A stretch of DNA of 64,000 nt from Apis mellifera (Eukaryota; Arthropoda; Insecta; Hymenoptera; Apidae). Of the stretch, positions 10,485 to 23,433 are shown piece by piece. Each line of letters begins with the position of its first letter. Positions within the stretch are counted from its first letter, which is position 1. A program made the position numbers and the translations under genes. Location: positions 7,484,289 to 7,548,288 of the forward strand of contig NC_037640.1 in the NCBI RefSeq assembly GCF_003254395.2, given 5' to 3'. The notes beneath the pieces were generated by a model. It ran no database searches. It had not been told where the DNA came from and saw nothing but the letters and a program-made list of their open reading frames with translations.

Positions 10485-12212
10485 ATCCGTTTCGGCCGTT
10501 TCATTGTGGCCGTGGTTAAATTAGACGTCTTCGAAAAACTATTGTACAACCGTGGTGATTTATCGAAGCCCCGAGCAACGATTAATTGCGCGTTGCAAGA
10601 GAGAAGGCGAAAAACATCGCGTGGTCGATCGGTTATAATGTTACGTTTGGCAAAGTGATTGGAAGGAATCTGTCCGGTGATTTAATAAAGAGTAATTGTC
10701 GTTCTGAAGTTTCAATTCGTCCGTATACTTAAGAATTTCAATTTGAATAGTTGCGTGGAGCAACTAGGGGGAGAAAAAAAAAAAATTGAAATAGAAAAGG
10801 CTTTGATAATTCGAGATTGCAAGATTTATATCCGTAATATCATAGAAGGTATCTAATAAATATCAAAAGAGATATACGCCGTACAGTAGAAGTACGTTCA
10901 TTTACGAGGAGTTTCTAAGCTAATTCTCGATCAATAAATTCACGCTTAATCATCGAAACTATAAAATTTCGTTTCTGATAAATTAAATTCTGTTTGAAAA
11001 TATTTATATTCAGTCTTCGTTCCGCAATTACAATATGATCAATAGAGGCAATCATTCGGGATCGTCCCCCTTTTTCTTCGTGTCTTCGTATATTCTAATT
11101 TTTCAAAGTGCATTGAGTCGTCACGCGATGGAGCACGCGAATCGGCCGAACCGATCCGCGATGAGCGTCGATGATTTCTTCCTTGCAATTTTCTGACGTC
11201 CTCCCCCCTCTCTGCCTCCACGAGATCGTTATCGCTATCCGATCTTCTGCACACGTTCGAGGTACTCGATCGGGAAACAATTGGCCAACCGGGACGCGAC
11301 CTGTCCACGCGCGAATTCGGTCGAAAGTTTGCCGGTTGACGGGGCGCGAAAATAATTGACTGGTCGGCTCGGTCGGTAAGCGAATGCCTCGGCGGCCATT
11401 AGTTTCTCGGTCGATCGGCCGGTGATTTACGCTATCGTTAACGCCGCGTTTAAGGGGCTGCGACACCTTCACCGAGAGATGTTTTGACCGTGTTTTCGGC
11501 CTGTGTTTATCCGCGGTACCAGGCCCAATTTAAAAAACACGTAATTAAAAAGCGCACCGTTTAACGCCACCTTCCCCTCCCTGATGATTTAAATCTTTTT
11601 GAGGACGAGAGTGTCAATTTTCGTGCGACGTTAATTCGTAATTTACCTTATCGAAACGAAACGTGGCCATGTTTGCTGATCGTATCGGGTGGATGATGAG
11701 AGAAGGATATAGCCAGATAAAAATTAAGGAACGACGCTTTTATAGAGGTCGTTTAAATTTTCGGTTACAAATTTTTATCGTTTTATATATATAGAGAGAG
11801 AGAAATTAAAGCGTATTTAAATTTCCTCAATAATAATAAACCTATCAATCATTCAAGATTTCATAGTTTTGTTAATATTTATAATCTTCCTGAATCGAAG
11901 TAGAAACACTTTTACGATTGCAAAATTCCTTTCAAATTGCATTTAAACGCGTTCCTTGATAGTCCTCGTTTATAGATGCCTTCATAACCGAGACGAAGTT
12001 CGATCACTCGTGTCGAAAACGAAACGATCGGAAATCGGCGGTCTAATCACGGAGCAACCAACGGAGATCCTTCCGCTCGAGAACGTTGTTAAGGCCGATT
12101 TCTAAAAGTCGGAAAAAAAAGTCGATGGTGCAACTGATAAAGTCCTTGCCGCGAGTGAAAACTAAACTTGCCGATTCTTGGTGCCGTTTCGAGAGATCTC
12201 GCCTCGCGGGGA

Positions 12213-12231
12213 CCCTCTCCCTCCCTCCCCC
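12213..12231 (-). other. Potential G-quadruplex (minus strand)
   Basis: Four C-runs of 3, 3, 3 and 5 separated by TCT, T and T on the plus strand fit the canonical G3+N1-7 quadruplex pattern on the minus strand. Folding was not tested. Confidence 0.5.
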
Positions 12232-13023
12232 TCCTCTTCGAGACGAGGGATCGTGAAACCGATCGCTCATAAACACGAAATTACTGTAGTCGTCGGGTTT
12301 GTTGCGTGCAAGCCGCACTGGCGTAGCGAATCCGTTGAAAAGTTGCCCGAGGCTCGCTCGAAACCGCCCGATGTTTGACGTTTCTATTGGAGCCGATTTC
12401 CACGATAACCCGTGCTGCATGGAATTCAATAATGACGTAATGGCGGCTTAATGGCCGCAACTCGTCGAGTGGACGAGGAGTACATGTCGGATTCCAGTCG
12501 GATTCCACAAGGAATGGAAATCTCAGATAGTCCGTTTGGAAATTATTCTTATGGATTAGAATTTGCGAAGGAAGTGGGGTTAAACTCGAGTCGATTTGCT
12601 TCCTATCAATGATCCTGATACGTCCAAGATGCGTTTATATATATATAAAGAATGGAGTAGAAAGATCTGGTCCGATTTCGTTGCATTGTTAAATTGTTCC
12701 TTGGCAGGAGAAAAAGACGATGTATATACGGAACAAAAAGCGAACGATTGAACGATTATCATTACAGTAGTTGCAGTTCGTAGATTCTGTTCCTGTATTT
12801 TTCTTCTTCAACAAGAAGAAGTTCGTTTCCTTTTCTTATTCGAATTTCGTCTCTTTCGTCCGATTTCTTCCGGATTATATTATAAAAGCAAGAACAAGAA
12901 ATCACGACGATTGATTTCGTAAATAATATATTTTTTTTCAAATTCAGAAGATTTTTTAACTCGTCTGTTGCAGAGATACTACAGTGACTGAAAAAGAAGA
13001 ATCGAACGGAGTAAATCATCGGT

Positions 13024-13057
13024 TCTCTCTCTCTTTCTCTCTCTCTCTCTGTCTCTC
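13024..13057. repeat. (TC)n microsatellite, interrupted
   Basis: TC-rich tract with TTT and GTC interruptions. It underlies the (RE)n stretch in the minus-strand frame at 12762-13181, which is otherwise Lys/Arg/Ser-rich and which I regard as spurious. Confidence 0.9.
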
Positions 13058-13246
13058 CGTTCACAAAAAGCGAACTGGAGCAAACTTTACGGCTTCTCCT
13101 TTCGTTCGTTGAAATCTGTGAAACCGGAGAAACATCGGCGCGAAAAATTGTCTTTCTGGGCAATAGCTTCCTTCGTTTCACGGTTTCCTTGGAAACGATT
13201 ACGATTCAGCGAACGTGTCTAGAATATTATTACAGACAATGATCAC

Positions 13247-13266
13247 GAGAGAGAGAGAGAGAGAGA
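13247..13266. repeat. (GA)n microsatellite
   Basis: About ten GA units following CAC. Confidence 0.9.
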
Positions 13267-13579
13267 TCGTTAGTCGATCGCGCGAACAAGCTGTGCCACC
13301 GATACGAAAAATACGGAGGAAAGGGATTAACGTAACAATGATGGAGTTACATCATGGGCCCCGCGTTATAAAATAAAGCAACGGTTGCCGACATTTATTG
13401 CCTCGTGCGTCGACACCGTCTATGTGCAAACGCGCATAATTCGACTCACGTAATTTCACGCAATTCGAGGAACGAGTCGGCTTCGACGAGAAAGGGAAGA
13501 AGAAGAAGAAGATGGTTTTTAGGTCAGGAACGCTGCTATCCCTCCGTCCCTTTTTCCACGAGACGGCCTTCTGAGGGGA

Positions 13580-13605
13580 TCTCTTTCTCTCTCTCTCTCT
13601 CTCTC
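13580..13605. repeat. (TC)n microsatellite
   Basis: About 12 TC units with one TTT interruption. Confidence 0.9.
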
Positions 13606-16600
13606 CCTTTTTATTTAAGATAGCTCTCAACGAAACGAGGATTCTTCGCCTCGCGTGATAAATGAAGGATATTTGTAGAAATATAGGTCGTCGTGGCTCG
13701 GTTGTAAATTATTCGAATGATCGACCGGAACGAATGTTGGTTACGTCGATGATACTCGATACGATTCATTCCCTATCTTAATCCCAAGGATATATCTCTT
13801 AACCTCGAGGAATTTTGCATAGGATAAATTTTTATCGAGAGATGACAAATGACTTCAATTTCCTTTCAAATTGTTCACTTTCTACGCGTTGTCGTAAACA
13901 AATATATTTATATGTGAATAATTTCTTTCTAGTTCATTTCAGATCTTTTTCTAAATTCTTTCAAGATATAAAAAAAGAAAACTCGACACGTTCTTCCAGG
14001 TGTAACGAAAAAATAATCTACTTTTCGTTTCTAAATTTCTTCAGAGATTTAAACCTGTTTCGAGAACGATCTGTCTATTATCGGTTTCGAGAAATCGTAT
14101 CGAATGGCGGGGAAACGGTTTTTGCCGATCCAACTAAGAGCCAAGAGAGGGAGATGCACGCTGTCCTCGCGGATATCGGTTAGCAGTTTCCTGGGAGAGC
14201 CGGTACGTGTATGGTACGTATTCGTCCTTGAAGCCGTTACACTCCCTTGCATCCGTGGCTCTCCTGTAAATCGGGTTGCCTCGGGTTTGCCTCGCCATTA
14301 CACCCACTGACACGCCTCTATCGTCCATCCATCGATCCTGTCCATCGTTGTTGATTCATCGGAAGCATTCAACTGCGATCCGTTCTACTATTTCTTTCCA
14401 AGCTATGTGAAAGGATCGGATAATTCGTCCTTCTGCGCAAACTGTGCACAAGTCGGTTGAATAAAGGAAGAATCGATATCGATATCGATTAGAAATCGCG
14501 TATAATTACAACAAGAGGGGAGGAGATTGATAAAACTAGAAATGATAAATTTCTTTCCTTTCTGCGATTCCAAACTCGCTTTGTGAATCTCTCTAATCTC
14601 CCCAAAACTATGTGTTAATATAATAAAGTTTAAAATTTTTTCTAAATTATTACTTGCACGAAATGTTCGAACGGATCTTCGTCTCCAATATTAACATAAT
14701 CTGCTTATAAATTCCTTAAAAAGTGCACGCAAAATCAATTGGAAGCGAGAGTTCGACGCGTTGCATCAATTTCGATCGAGAGCCGGCCATTAATAACGAT
14801 TGGACAGGTGCGAAACTGTCGCAACAGCGCGGAGTCCCGTTAGAGCGAGGTCAAACGGACGCAAGGTGCTCTGATACAATTTTAACGAGCGCGATCCCTG
14901 TTCCAATCCGACCAGTGAAAGTGATAGAAAGCGAAATAATAGAGGTGTGACGGCAACGAGTCGAAGGAGCGAGTTGGAGCAAGATCGGGGAGGGGAAAAA
15001 GAGGAGAAGAAGAAAAAAAGGAAGGAAGGATGGACGTTGGCGCGAAATCTCTGGACGGTGGACGAGGAGGGGATGGGAGGAGATGAATCGAGCGTAGAGA
15101 AATGATTAGTATCGGGTCGTTAAGGAGGCCATGTAAACGGATAATTGGGCAATAACCCAGAAGCGAAGATCACGAATATGCTCCGCATATGGAACGATCA
15201 CGATCGTAACGAAGATCTAGCTCCTCAGATAAACATGTAACGAACGGCTGGAGGGGGGACGGGGAAAAAAACCGGTATAAGAAATCGCGGGGGGCGCGGC
15301 CGAGTCGACGGCCTCCTCCTCCTCCTCCCCGTGAAAAATCGCGGAAATCTCTCGATTAAACGACCGATGAACCTTTCGTCGAGCTTAACCTCAACTGCTA
15401 CGAGTTTTGAATAATAATAATAATAATAGTTGGATGTTGCGAAAAAGGGGATAATTTAATGCTCGTTCTTTTTTGAAAGATCAATTGTTTCGATTTTAAA
15501 TTAGAAGTTTATAGTAATTAACTAATCATCGATTGAAATTATAAAAATATCGTCGGATCAAGAATGTAATAAAAAAAAAAAGGAACGACCTTCGCTTGTC
15601 GTCCTCCACCTTCATCTCCAAGAAGAGCTACCCAACACCATTGCGAAGACATTGTAAGGAAATGAGATTCTTAAGAGGCGAGGAGGAAGAGGAGGCAGGT
15701 TCCAATTTACTCGAATTATTTGGAACGATCGGCATTAGGAGTGTACGATACGATCGGTTGATTATGCATTTGGGACGATGCGCCGGAAACGGAGGAGGAG
15801 AAGGAGAGGGATCGGTGGTGGACAATGCACGACGCAAGGCTGAAGGAACAACGGTTCCGCCAAGAATGGGAATATAAATTTCGTCTCAGGTTGGATCGGT
15901 TTCGAATCGGTTTCGAGGAGATAAGACGATACGAGCATAGATTTCGTATCGTTTCTATATATGTATAGGCGAATTCTTGGATCGATATATGGGCGTGACG
16001 ACGTTTGCACATCGGGCCCCCTGTTATTCCTTCTTCCCTTCCTCGTGTGTAAGATCTGATTTCCTTACAATGTACAGTGTGTATCGTGTTACACAGCACC
16101 GTACCCACCACCCAGCGCACATTCGTTATGGTTTATGTAAATTGGCCGCGTTAAAAGCGGTTGTTGGGATGGCCGAGGAATGCTATATGGATTTATGGTG
16201 TCATCCGTGACACCTTAGGATAATAAAACGAAAGAAAACGGTTTTCCATCGAGCTGTATAATTTATTCCTCGCTTTTCTAGAAACGAAGCTTGGACTTCG
16301 TGTGCTCGAAGAGCAGAGGTGTAAAGTAAAATTTCAAATTGAAATTAATTTTTCAACCCGTTAATGCTCTATCGAAGAAGAGTTACGAGATCTACGAATT
16401 AGTTTATTTATTCTACTGCGCAGGAAGAAATGGATTCCTGTAAAGTATTATTCATTAAGCAAAATCGAAGCAGCGATATAATATCAAAGATATTATAAAC
16501 GAAAAAAAAAAAAAAAAAAAGAAAAACATTTAAATACCACGTATACCACTATTCCTAACGATAAGACTATCGATGCTGCAACGTTCATCTTCCAAAGCTC

Positions 16601-18654
16601 TCTACCTGGTCGCAAAAACACACCGTTATCTCCACAATAACCCGGCTCTCGAGCGAGCCAACCCGCTGTTATTGAGCAGGTGGTCAAGAGGTTCCGGAAG
16701 CGGGTTGTTCGAAAAAACGCGCTCGACAACATTGGCGTGGCTGCACGTACGATATCGCGAGATAATCGCGAGCCAGTTCGTGCGGAATGGTCGCGCGTTC
16801 AGGAAAAGAAAGTGTCGTCGAAACCAGAAGCCGTGCGCACGGATGACGATCTTGAGCGGGAAAATGTTAAACAATCAAACGCGAATTTGCGAATATTTCC
16901 ATTTTTTTCCATTTTTCGTTCGATTCGCGAATCATTCGATATCGAGTTTAAGGCGAATTTAAAATTTTTCATTTTGCGGACAATTGTTCGTTTGTTCGTT
17001 TAGACCCATCGCTACGGACGATCAAAAATTAGAAACTGTCACCATTTTCTTAACATTGGATGGGATTCACGAACGAATCATCGTCAGAAGTGGTCTCCAA
17101 AGTGAATCTAAATTAACCTTAACCGACGTGATAGCGTGTTCATTAGAAGCAGAAAGCATTTACGAGCGGATTGCTTTCGTTTCACCTTTCAAAGATTTTA
17201 TTTCTCAGGTGGAAATCTCCGTCTCGATATATACTCGTAAAATTTACTTACTGGGCGTGACCGCTTTTTTCCCCCTATCACGTTGATAAGATTCTAGCTA
17301 CGTGTGGAACGATCTGACCTTTTAGCTCTGAACGGGTTGAGAATTTTGACGGACGGAGTGGAAATCCTGTTCCTTCATCCCGAGAGAGATTATGTTCCAC
17401 CGTGTCGTGCCACCAATATGCTCGTACGTGTTTCTATGCTTCGATGATATTATGATGAATAGTGTGGAATTCCTATATTTCGAACTGGAAATGAATATTG
17501 AAAAATTAAAAGAAAGATTTTTGAAAATTGAAAATTTATAATATATTCTAAATATCAGATTATTAAAATAGTTTATTATATAATTAATAAAAATTTGTTC
17601 GTAATGGACTTAATTTCCCTTAACGGATCTTTCAATAAATATTTCTTAATGGAATCACGATTAGAGGATGCAGTTTTCAAGACGAAATCAAAGAAATTGG
17701 AAGAACATATTCTTAGAATCATCTTACGATTCATTCCTATCAAAGGACCAATATCATTTCATCCATTTCAAATTTAAGTAATGGAAAAAGAAAGATTCTT
17801 CCTTGCAATCTTTCTTGCAATTTGAACGTAAAAATTAAAATACCCCTTCGTAAATAAACTTCACTCTACTCGAATCGATAATAACTACACAAATTTTCCA
17901 CGAAAATTTACGCCACTCGAATCCTTATCATCAAGGAACACGAAGCGAGACGACACGCGCGGCGAGTGTGCGTGCAGGGCTCACGTGCGGTTTCCGATAC
18001 CGAAAGTTCGAAGTGCAGAATTTCGTGGCAGAAATAGATCCCTTCGTGTCTGCCCCATCGTCGAACTTCCCTTTTTTTTTTCTTTGTAATATGAACGCGC
18101 GCACGCACGGTAAAAGTGTGAAACGAATGAAAAAAAAAGAAGAAGAGAAGGAAGAAAAAAAAAGAAAAAGGAAAGAAATCTCGTCTCGTTCTCCTTCTCG
18201 TGCGTCCTCCGTCTCCTATAATCCCGGGCGGACGAAGGAGCGAGAGAAGGACGGAGAGAGGAGATCGAACGGACGACTTGGTGTTCACCTACTCGCGAGG
18301 GTGTGTACCAAGGCGTGTGCACGGCCCGTAGAAACGAAGAATTCGCTCTGCACGAGACAGCGATACCGGTGCAAGGAGGTATCTATCGCTTGTGCAATAG
18401 TGAACGTATAGCGGATGTCAAACCGAGCCGCGCACACTTATCGCACACCCCTGCACCGACTCGGCGTGTACGTGCATATCTGCATCGCGGTTGACAACTC
18501 GCGTGCAGCTTACGCGCCGCTTTCGTGAACCCTAGCCGTGAGCGCTAATTTGCAAACAGGAAGTGGAGAGTGGATAGAAGAGACTTCGACTTGGATTGGG
18601 TTGGGTTCGGAGTCGTAAAACGAGAGAGATGCGAGAAGTCCCATCGCCTTCCGT
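13606..18654. other. Non-coding stretch, no gene seen
   Basis: AT-rich DNA with CpG-rich or purine-rich islands at 14730-15110, 15240-15340 and 17930-18540. 14990-15040 is a nearly pure purine tract, and 15313-15328 is (CTC)n. The frames at 16573-17003 and 16984-17286 (plus) and 17908-18288 (minus) show no domain I recognise; the last runs through long A/G tracts. A 16 bp dyad GGCCG-AGTCGA-CGGCC lies at about 15298-15313. No RNA gene is visible. Confidence 0.5.
16502..16520. repeat. A19 homopolymer
   Basis: Nineteen consecutive A. It is not preceded by a recognisable gene, so I do not read it as a retroposed poly(A) tail. Confidence 0.95.
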
Positions 18655-19550
18655 CAAATTTAGGAACAGTTGAATTCTGAAATCCTCACCTTTTACAAAA
18701 TTCTGAAATTTAGAAAGAGTTGAATTAGCAATTCTGTTGGATCGTAAAATTTTAAGAAGAAATTTTAAGAAGAATTAAATTAGGAATTCTATTGGAGTCT
18801 ATTGGATCGTCTTCTTCGTAATATTTTGGGAAGAATTAAATTCCGTTGGATCGTCCTTCATTAAATTCTGAAATTTAGAAAGAGTTAAATTAAGAATATT
18901 GAATTATAAAATTTAAATAAGAAGAAAAGGAATTTAAATTAGGAATTCTATTGGACTCTATTGGATCGATTTTCGTAATATTTTGGGAAGAGTTAAATTC
19001 CGTTGGATCATCCGTCATTAAATTCTGAAACTTAAAAAGAGTTAAATTAAGAATATTGAATCATAAAATTTAAATAAGAAGAAAAGGAATTTAAATTAGG
19101 AATTCTATTGGATTCTATTGGATCGTCTTTCATAATATTTTAGGAAGAGTTAAATTCTGTTGGATCGCCTTTCATTAAATTCTGAAATTTAGGAAGACTT
19201 GGGAATTTTGTTGGATCATCTTTCATTAAATTCTGAAATTTAGAAAGAATTAAATTAAGAATTCTGTTGAATCATAATATTTTAAAAAGAATTAAATTAG
19301 GAATTCTATTGGACTCTATTGGATCATCTTTCGTAATATTTCAGGAAGAAATTCCATTGGATCATCCTTCATTAAATTCTGAAATTTAGAAAGAATTAAA
19401 TTAAGAATTCTATTGAATCATAAAATTTTAAGAAGAATTAAATTCTATTGGATCTTTCGTAAAATTCTGAAAATTAGGAAGACTCAAGTTAGGAATTTTA
19501 TTGGATCGTTTTTCGTAAAATTTAGAAAAAGTTAAATTAAAAATTTGGAT
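18655..19550. repeat. Degenerate tandem array, unit ~157 bp
   Basis: The word TTC(C/T)GTTGGATC recurs at 18841, 18998 and about 19154, giving periods of 157 and 156 bp. Each copy runs through ATTAAATTCTGAAATTTAG, AGTTAAATTAAGAAT, a GAAGAAAAGGAATTTAAATT block and GGAATTCTATTGGA(C/T)TC. Copies to the right have lost internal blocks, so the spacing shortens. The array is AT-rich with stops in all frames. Length about 0.9 kb, roughly six full or partial units. Confidence 0.85.
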
Positions 19551-20059
19551 CTGGAATACTTTCTCGAAAGAAAGATGCGAGATCCAAGAATCAAATCTTG
19601 GAATTAATAGGAAAATTAACAAAAAAGAAAAAAATCATTCGAGATAAAACAAACCGTCTATTACGCATAACGCATAAAACGAGCAATATTACAAAAGAGG
19701 CGAAACCGATAAATCTAACAAATCCAACTTACACCAAGCTCGTATCGAACGGATATAGACGGCTCGTAGGCCTCGTTTATGGTAAGTTCAAGTTACAGTT
19801 GAACCAGGCTGAGCCTACACCTACCACCATTATCCTATCCTCCACGGCAAAATCTGTTTGCAAAATTAATCTCTGAGCCGGCACTTGTTGTACATTTCGC
19901 TTCATTATCCATGGATCGGCAATTAACGGGCGGTCTACGTGAGAACGATTCCGGTGAAAGAAGAGTGGAGGGGTGCATTTCGCAATGCAATTTCTTCGTC
20001 GACGCAAAGCGCGGCCGCAAAAGTGTGCGAGGTGTCGAGCGCGTGTCAATGTGGTGTGG

Positions 20060-20079
20060 GGAGGCGCATAAGCGCCTCC
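20060..20079. other. GC-rich perfect hairpin
   Basis: GGAGGCGC and GCGCCTCC are perfect 8 bp arms closed by an ATAA tetraloop; 15 of the 16 arm pairs' bases outside the single A/T pair are G or C. It lies in a CpG-rich stretch next to a run GGCGGGTCGGAGG. It is too short for an ordinary microRNA precursor. Confidence 0.5.
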
Positions 20080-21599
20080 GGCGGGTCGGAGGATAGGGGG
20101 AAAAAATGGGCACAATGGGATAATATTTCACGGGTGCAGATCACGATCGACCTTGGCTGGACCGATCGAACAAGATCGACGGATCGATCTCACGGTGCGC
20201 ACGTACCGCACCACGGTGTTACCTCGAGAGTACGGCTGTGTTAACATACATAAGACTGGCTTTTCGACCGTGTTTACAAATATTGCAACAAATCAAACGG
20301 GACTTCCAACCCGGCCCCGTTGTTGTGTTCGGCTCCGACTTGTCGATCCGTGAATGAATTTACGCGCTCGAACCGGATTTAACCACACAACCGAGACTTC
20401 TCACTTTTCTGCGTTTCGATTCTCACTCTTCTCGCCTATTTCTTCCCCGCCGATGACTCACGTAAGAGGATTTTAATGTTTACATACATGCCTTAAACTA
20501 CGTGTATACACAGTTCGTGGAAAATTGCGTATATAATAATAAACGAAGAGGAAACAGAGGTAGAGGTATCTGTTTGGATTTGAACGATGTATACGTATTT
20601 TGAATAAGTGTCGAGAAAACGGTAATGTAAATATATAATAGAAAGATTGTGAAAAGAATAATTCTTCAACGTCGAAAGTCTTTCGATCGACGAGACGAAG
20701 AAATTCCTCGAACTGATCGACCCAGAAGTGAAAATCGAAGGAATGCCTAACATGGGAATAAATATGTAAATCGGGAATTCCTGGTCGTTCGTGTCGTTAA
20801 AACTATTCCATCGGACGCGATCCGAGTGGCGGCGAAAGAAAGGATTTCATACACGTAATCCAGGCGAATGCCGATGTTACGAAACGCGATACCAAAGATC
20901 TGGAAAAAAAAAAAAAGGAAGAGAGAAAAAAAGCGAGGAGAAAACTGGATGACGCGAATTCCAGCGTGGAATAACAGACGGTGTAATTTTCAACCGCGCG
21001 TGGAAAAAACAATCGACGATTTGGCTCGGTTCGGGATGGTAAATCGACGAAAGATATTATGTCGTAATACGGTCGAAAAACGTCGTTTCGTTAACCTGAA
21101 ATTCGAGTATAAATCCCGGAGAATGTGACGGCGGCTGCGATGGCGGCGGCGTTTTTCTGGCTAACGAGTCGTCCTTGCGGGAGAAACACAGATCTCATCG
21201 GTAAATTGTATATCCTCTCGTCGATATTTTCACGTCGACGCGTTAAAACGCCCACCGTTTCGACCGTTTTCAAGTCGAATATTTGAAGTAGAAAGCGCCA
21301 TCAAGTTAATTTCGAAATTGAAAGCAAAGGAACAAAAAGAAAAAAAAATGGTCGCAGCTTATTGCCTTTGTTCTTGATATTGCGTGGGGGATTAAGAGAA
21401 CGATGAGACCGGTTCCCCTCTCGATCGTTCAATTACGTTAGGTTAGTTTTAAAAGTAAACGATAAGGTTAGCCGATCGACTCGTCAACCTCGCAACATGT
21501 GGCCTTCGTGGTAAAAGGGTGGAGCTCCGACTCTGATTCGATCAAAATTTCAATAAATTTCCCTCCTTCTCATTATTCACAAGTTTAAATATCTTTCTG

Positions 21600-22043
21600 C
21601 TATCGATGTATTTCCTTTTTCCATTGTCTCGAGAATAATCGCCCATAACGAAACGAATAAAGCGATTTTCGATCCAAAAACTCACCATCTAGCGCCGAGC
21701 CTAAAACACGAAAGTTGATCAAATTCAAATCCACGAATGAATTTTCTACGATATTTTTCCATATTTTCGTAACTAATTCCACCAAAGGAAGAAGATAGAC
21801 TTCGATTTTCAAGTGAGACGAGAGGTCAAAGCGATCGACTTGGAAAGTACGTCCGCTGAGAGGAGAGCAGAAGAGATCGAGCAAGGTCTCTGGCTCCGCC
21901 GCGGGCAAGGTGATCCGAATTCCGCAGCCTTGCCGAGTCGCAACAACTTGTAACCGATCCATGGAGCAGACAAATCGCATTACTCCGCCGCTATCTTCCG
22001 TATGCCTGGAACACATCCTCTCCAGACTGGTGGAGAGGACCAT
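21600..22043 (-). other. Unrecognised 147-codon minus-strand frame
   Basis: This is one of the few long frames not built on a microsatellite. The first ~70 residues (high coordinates) have mixed composition, including SGGVMRFVCSMDRLQVVATR and LDLFCSPLSGRTFQVD, while the rest is AT-rich codons typical of non-coding DNA. I see no signal peptide, transmembrane segment or known domain. No convincing splice sites frame the better half. It could contain a genuine exon at about 21840-22043; chance remains more likely. Confidence 0.12.
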
Positions 22044-23284
22044 CTCGCGACAGGTCGGTCCATTTACTTTATCGAGAGAGTTTTACTTTTAGCAGGGAGA
22101 GACCCTGAGACGGGTAGGTATCCTCCATCTCCACCTGTTGTTTCTTCTCTGTCCCATCGAGAAATTTTTTTCTCCCGCTCGCGAATGTATAAATATTCAC
22201 AAGGTTGGCGGAGCCGATTAATTCTGGACCGAGGACGAGCGCTCGCCCAGTAAAAACACCGCGGATCCCGTTCCCCCTGTAAAAAGAAACAGCTCTCGAG
22301 AGACGAGCGGCGGATTTAATCGGTCTCGGGCGACATTAAACGGTTCCTACGCCCGCGGTTTCTTCACCTCTCACCTTCGAACGAGCGCGAGCTCCAGCAT
22401 CCGGCAAAGAAGGTGGACGAACAGAGCGCTCTTTGTTTTTTAGTTTCTTTCTGTTTGGCAAAAGAAAAAAAGAAGAAAGGAGGGGGGAGATCCAAAGGGG
22501 AACCGATTAATTTCGTTGCTTTTCTTGCTTCGAGGCGATTATTCACGGTAATGTATGTTCCATGCTTCTTGCGTCTGTTTTATTACTTTTTTTTTTGTTT
22601 GAGGTTAAGACAATTGCCAAATTTGTTCACGATTTGATGAGAGTTGGAAGGTGGAAGGTTTATGTTGGAAAATAAGAAGAATCGGAAGAGGATGATCGAA
22701 GCATTCACGTGGGCGTTCCTCTACGGTGCAAAAGCATTTTTCATCCACGGTTAAACGAGAGGCATTAATATTCATAACTTTTGTAAACACGGTTAAAAAG
22801 CATCCTTGTTTCCGGGTCGGTTGGAACGGTTAATTGGACGGCTCCATTTTCGGATGAATAATAACTCTTTCGTTCCTTCCAAGGAACGTAACGAGTTCGA
22901 TGAGCTTCAATTTCTTCCTTTGAGGAATTTCTACCTTTTCGTGTTTAAACTCGCTTCGATATACTCGTTTCTCAATTGTTGAAAATGCGACGAATTTCAA
23001 CTTCTACCGAACAATATCTTTCTCCCATCTTTTCCAAGACTATTAAACTTCATATTTCATCCATATCAAACAATCTTCGAGGATCTATAATCTTTCAAGA
23101 TTGGAATAATCCAACTTCGACATCTATCCAACTTCGAAACTTGCAACTTCTACTTCTCCTTTCAACTTCATCCACGATGACCTTTGAAGAATGTATTTCA
23201 AGTTTGGAAACGCGATAAATTCCTCGACTTCTTCCACTATGTTTTTCATCGCGGTATTGCGCAACGGTAACGATCGATTGGAAT

Positions 23285-23310
23285 CGGCCGGCTCTAATTT
23301 ATTCCGGCCG
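23285..23310. other. CGGCCGG dyad
   Basis: CGGCCGG (23285-23291) and CCGGCCG (23304-23310) are perfect 7 bp arms around a 12-base AT-rich centre. Possible dimeric factor site. Confidence 0.3.
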
Positions 23311-23401
23311 CTTGGACGGAAACGCGAAACCGGAGTGATTTCATTAACGCGCCGGCGACGTTTTATCGTATGGCCGCCAGTTACGAAAACCAAACGGTTC
23401 T

Positions 23402-23433
23402 CACACACACACACACGCGCGCGCGCGCGCGCG
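23402..23433. repeat. Compound (CA)n(CG)n microsatellite
   Basis: About 7.5 CA units pass directly into about 8 CG units, 32 bp of alternating purine-pyrimidine sequence and so a strong candidate for left-handed (Z) DNA. Confidence 0.95.

Larger units (their letters stand above)
10051..13020. other. Non-coding stretch, no gene seen
   Basis: Opposed frames at 10014-10376 (minus) and 10059-10361 (plus), and again at 11095-11472 (minus), are Arg/Ser-rich and unlike any family I know. 10680-11030 and 11740-11960 are AT-rich and featureless. 11340-11560 is CpG-rich with several CGGTCGG/TCGGTCGG words but no clear unit repeat. Confidence 0.55.

Noticed and set aside
12762..13181. 139-codon minus frame
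   Set aside because: AT-rich codons, interrupted by (RE)n from the (TC)n tract, no domain.
16502..16520. A19 run as the tail of a retroposed copy
   Set aside because: No transcript-like sequence or target-site duplication next to it.
17908..18411. Opposed 126- and 147-codon frames
   Set aside because: Mutually overlapping on opposite strands, Phe-rich or Lys/Glu-rich because of A/G and C/T tracts.
20060..20079. GC hairpin as a bacterial-type terminator
   Set aside because: No T-run follows, no gene precedes it and the DNA is clearly eukaryotic in character.
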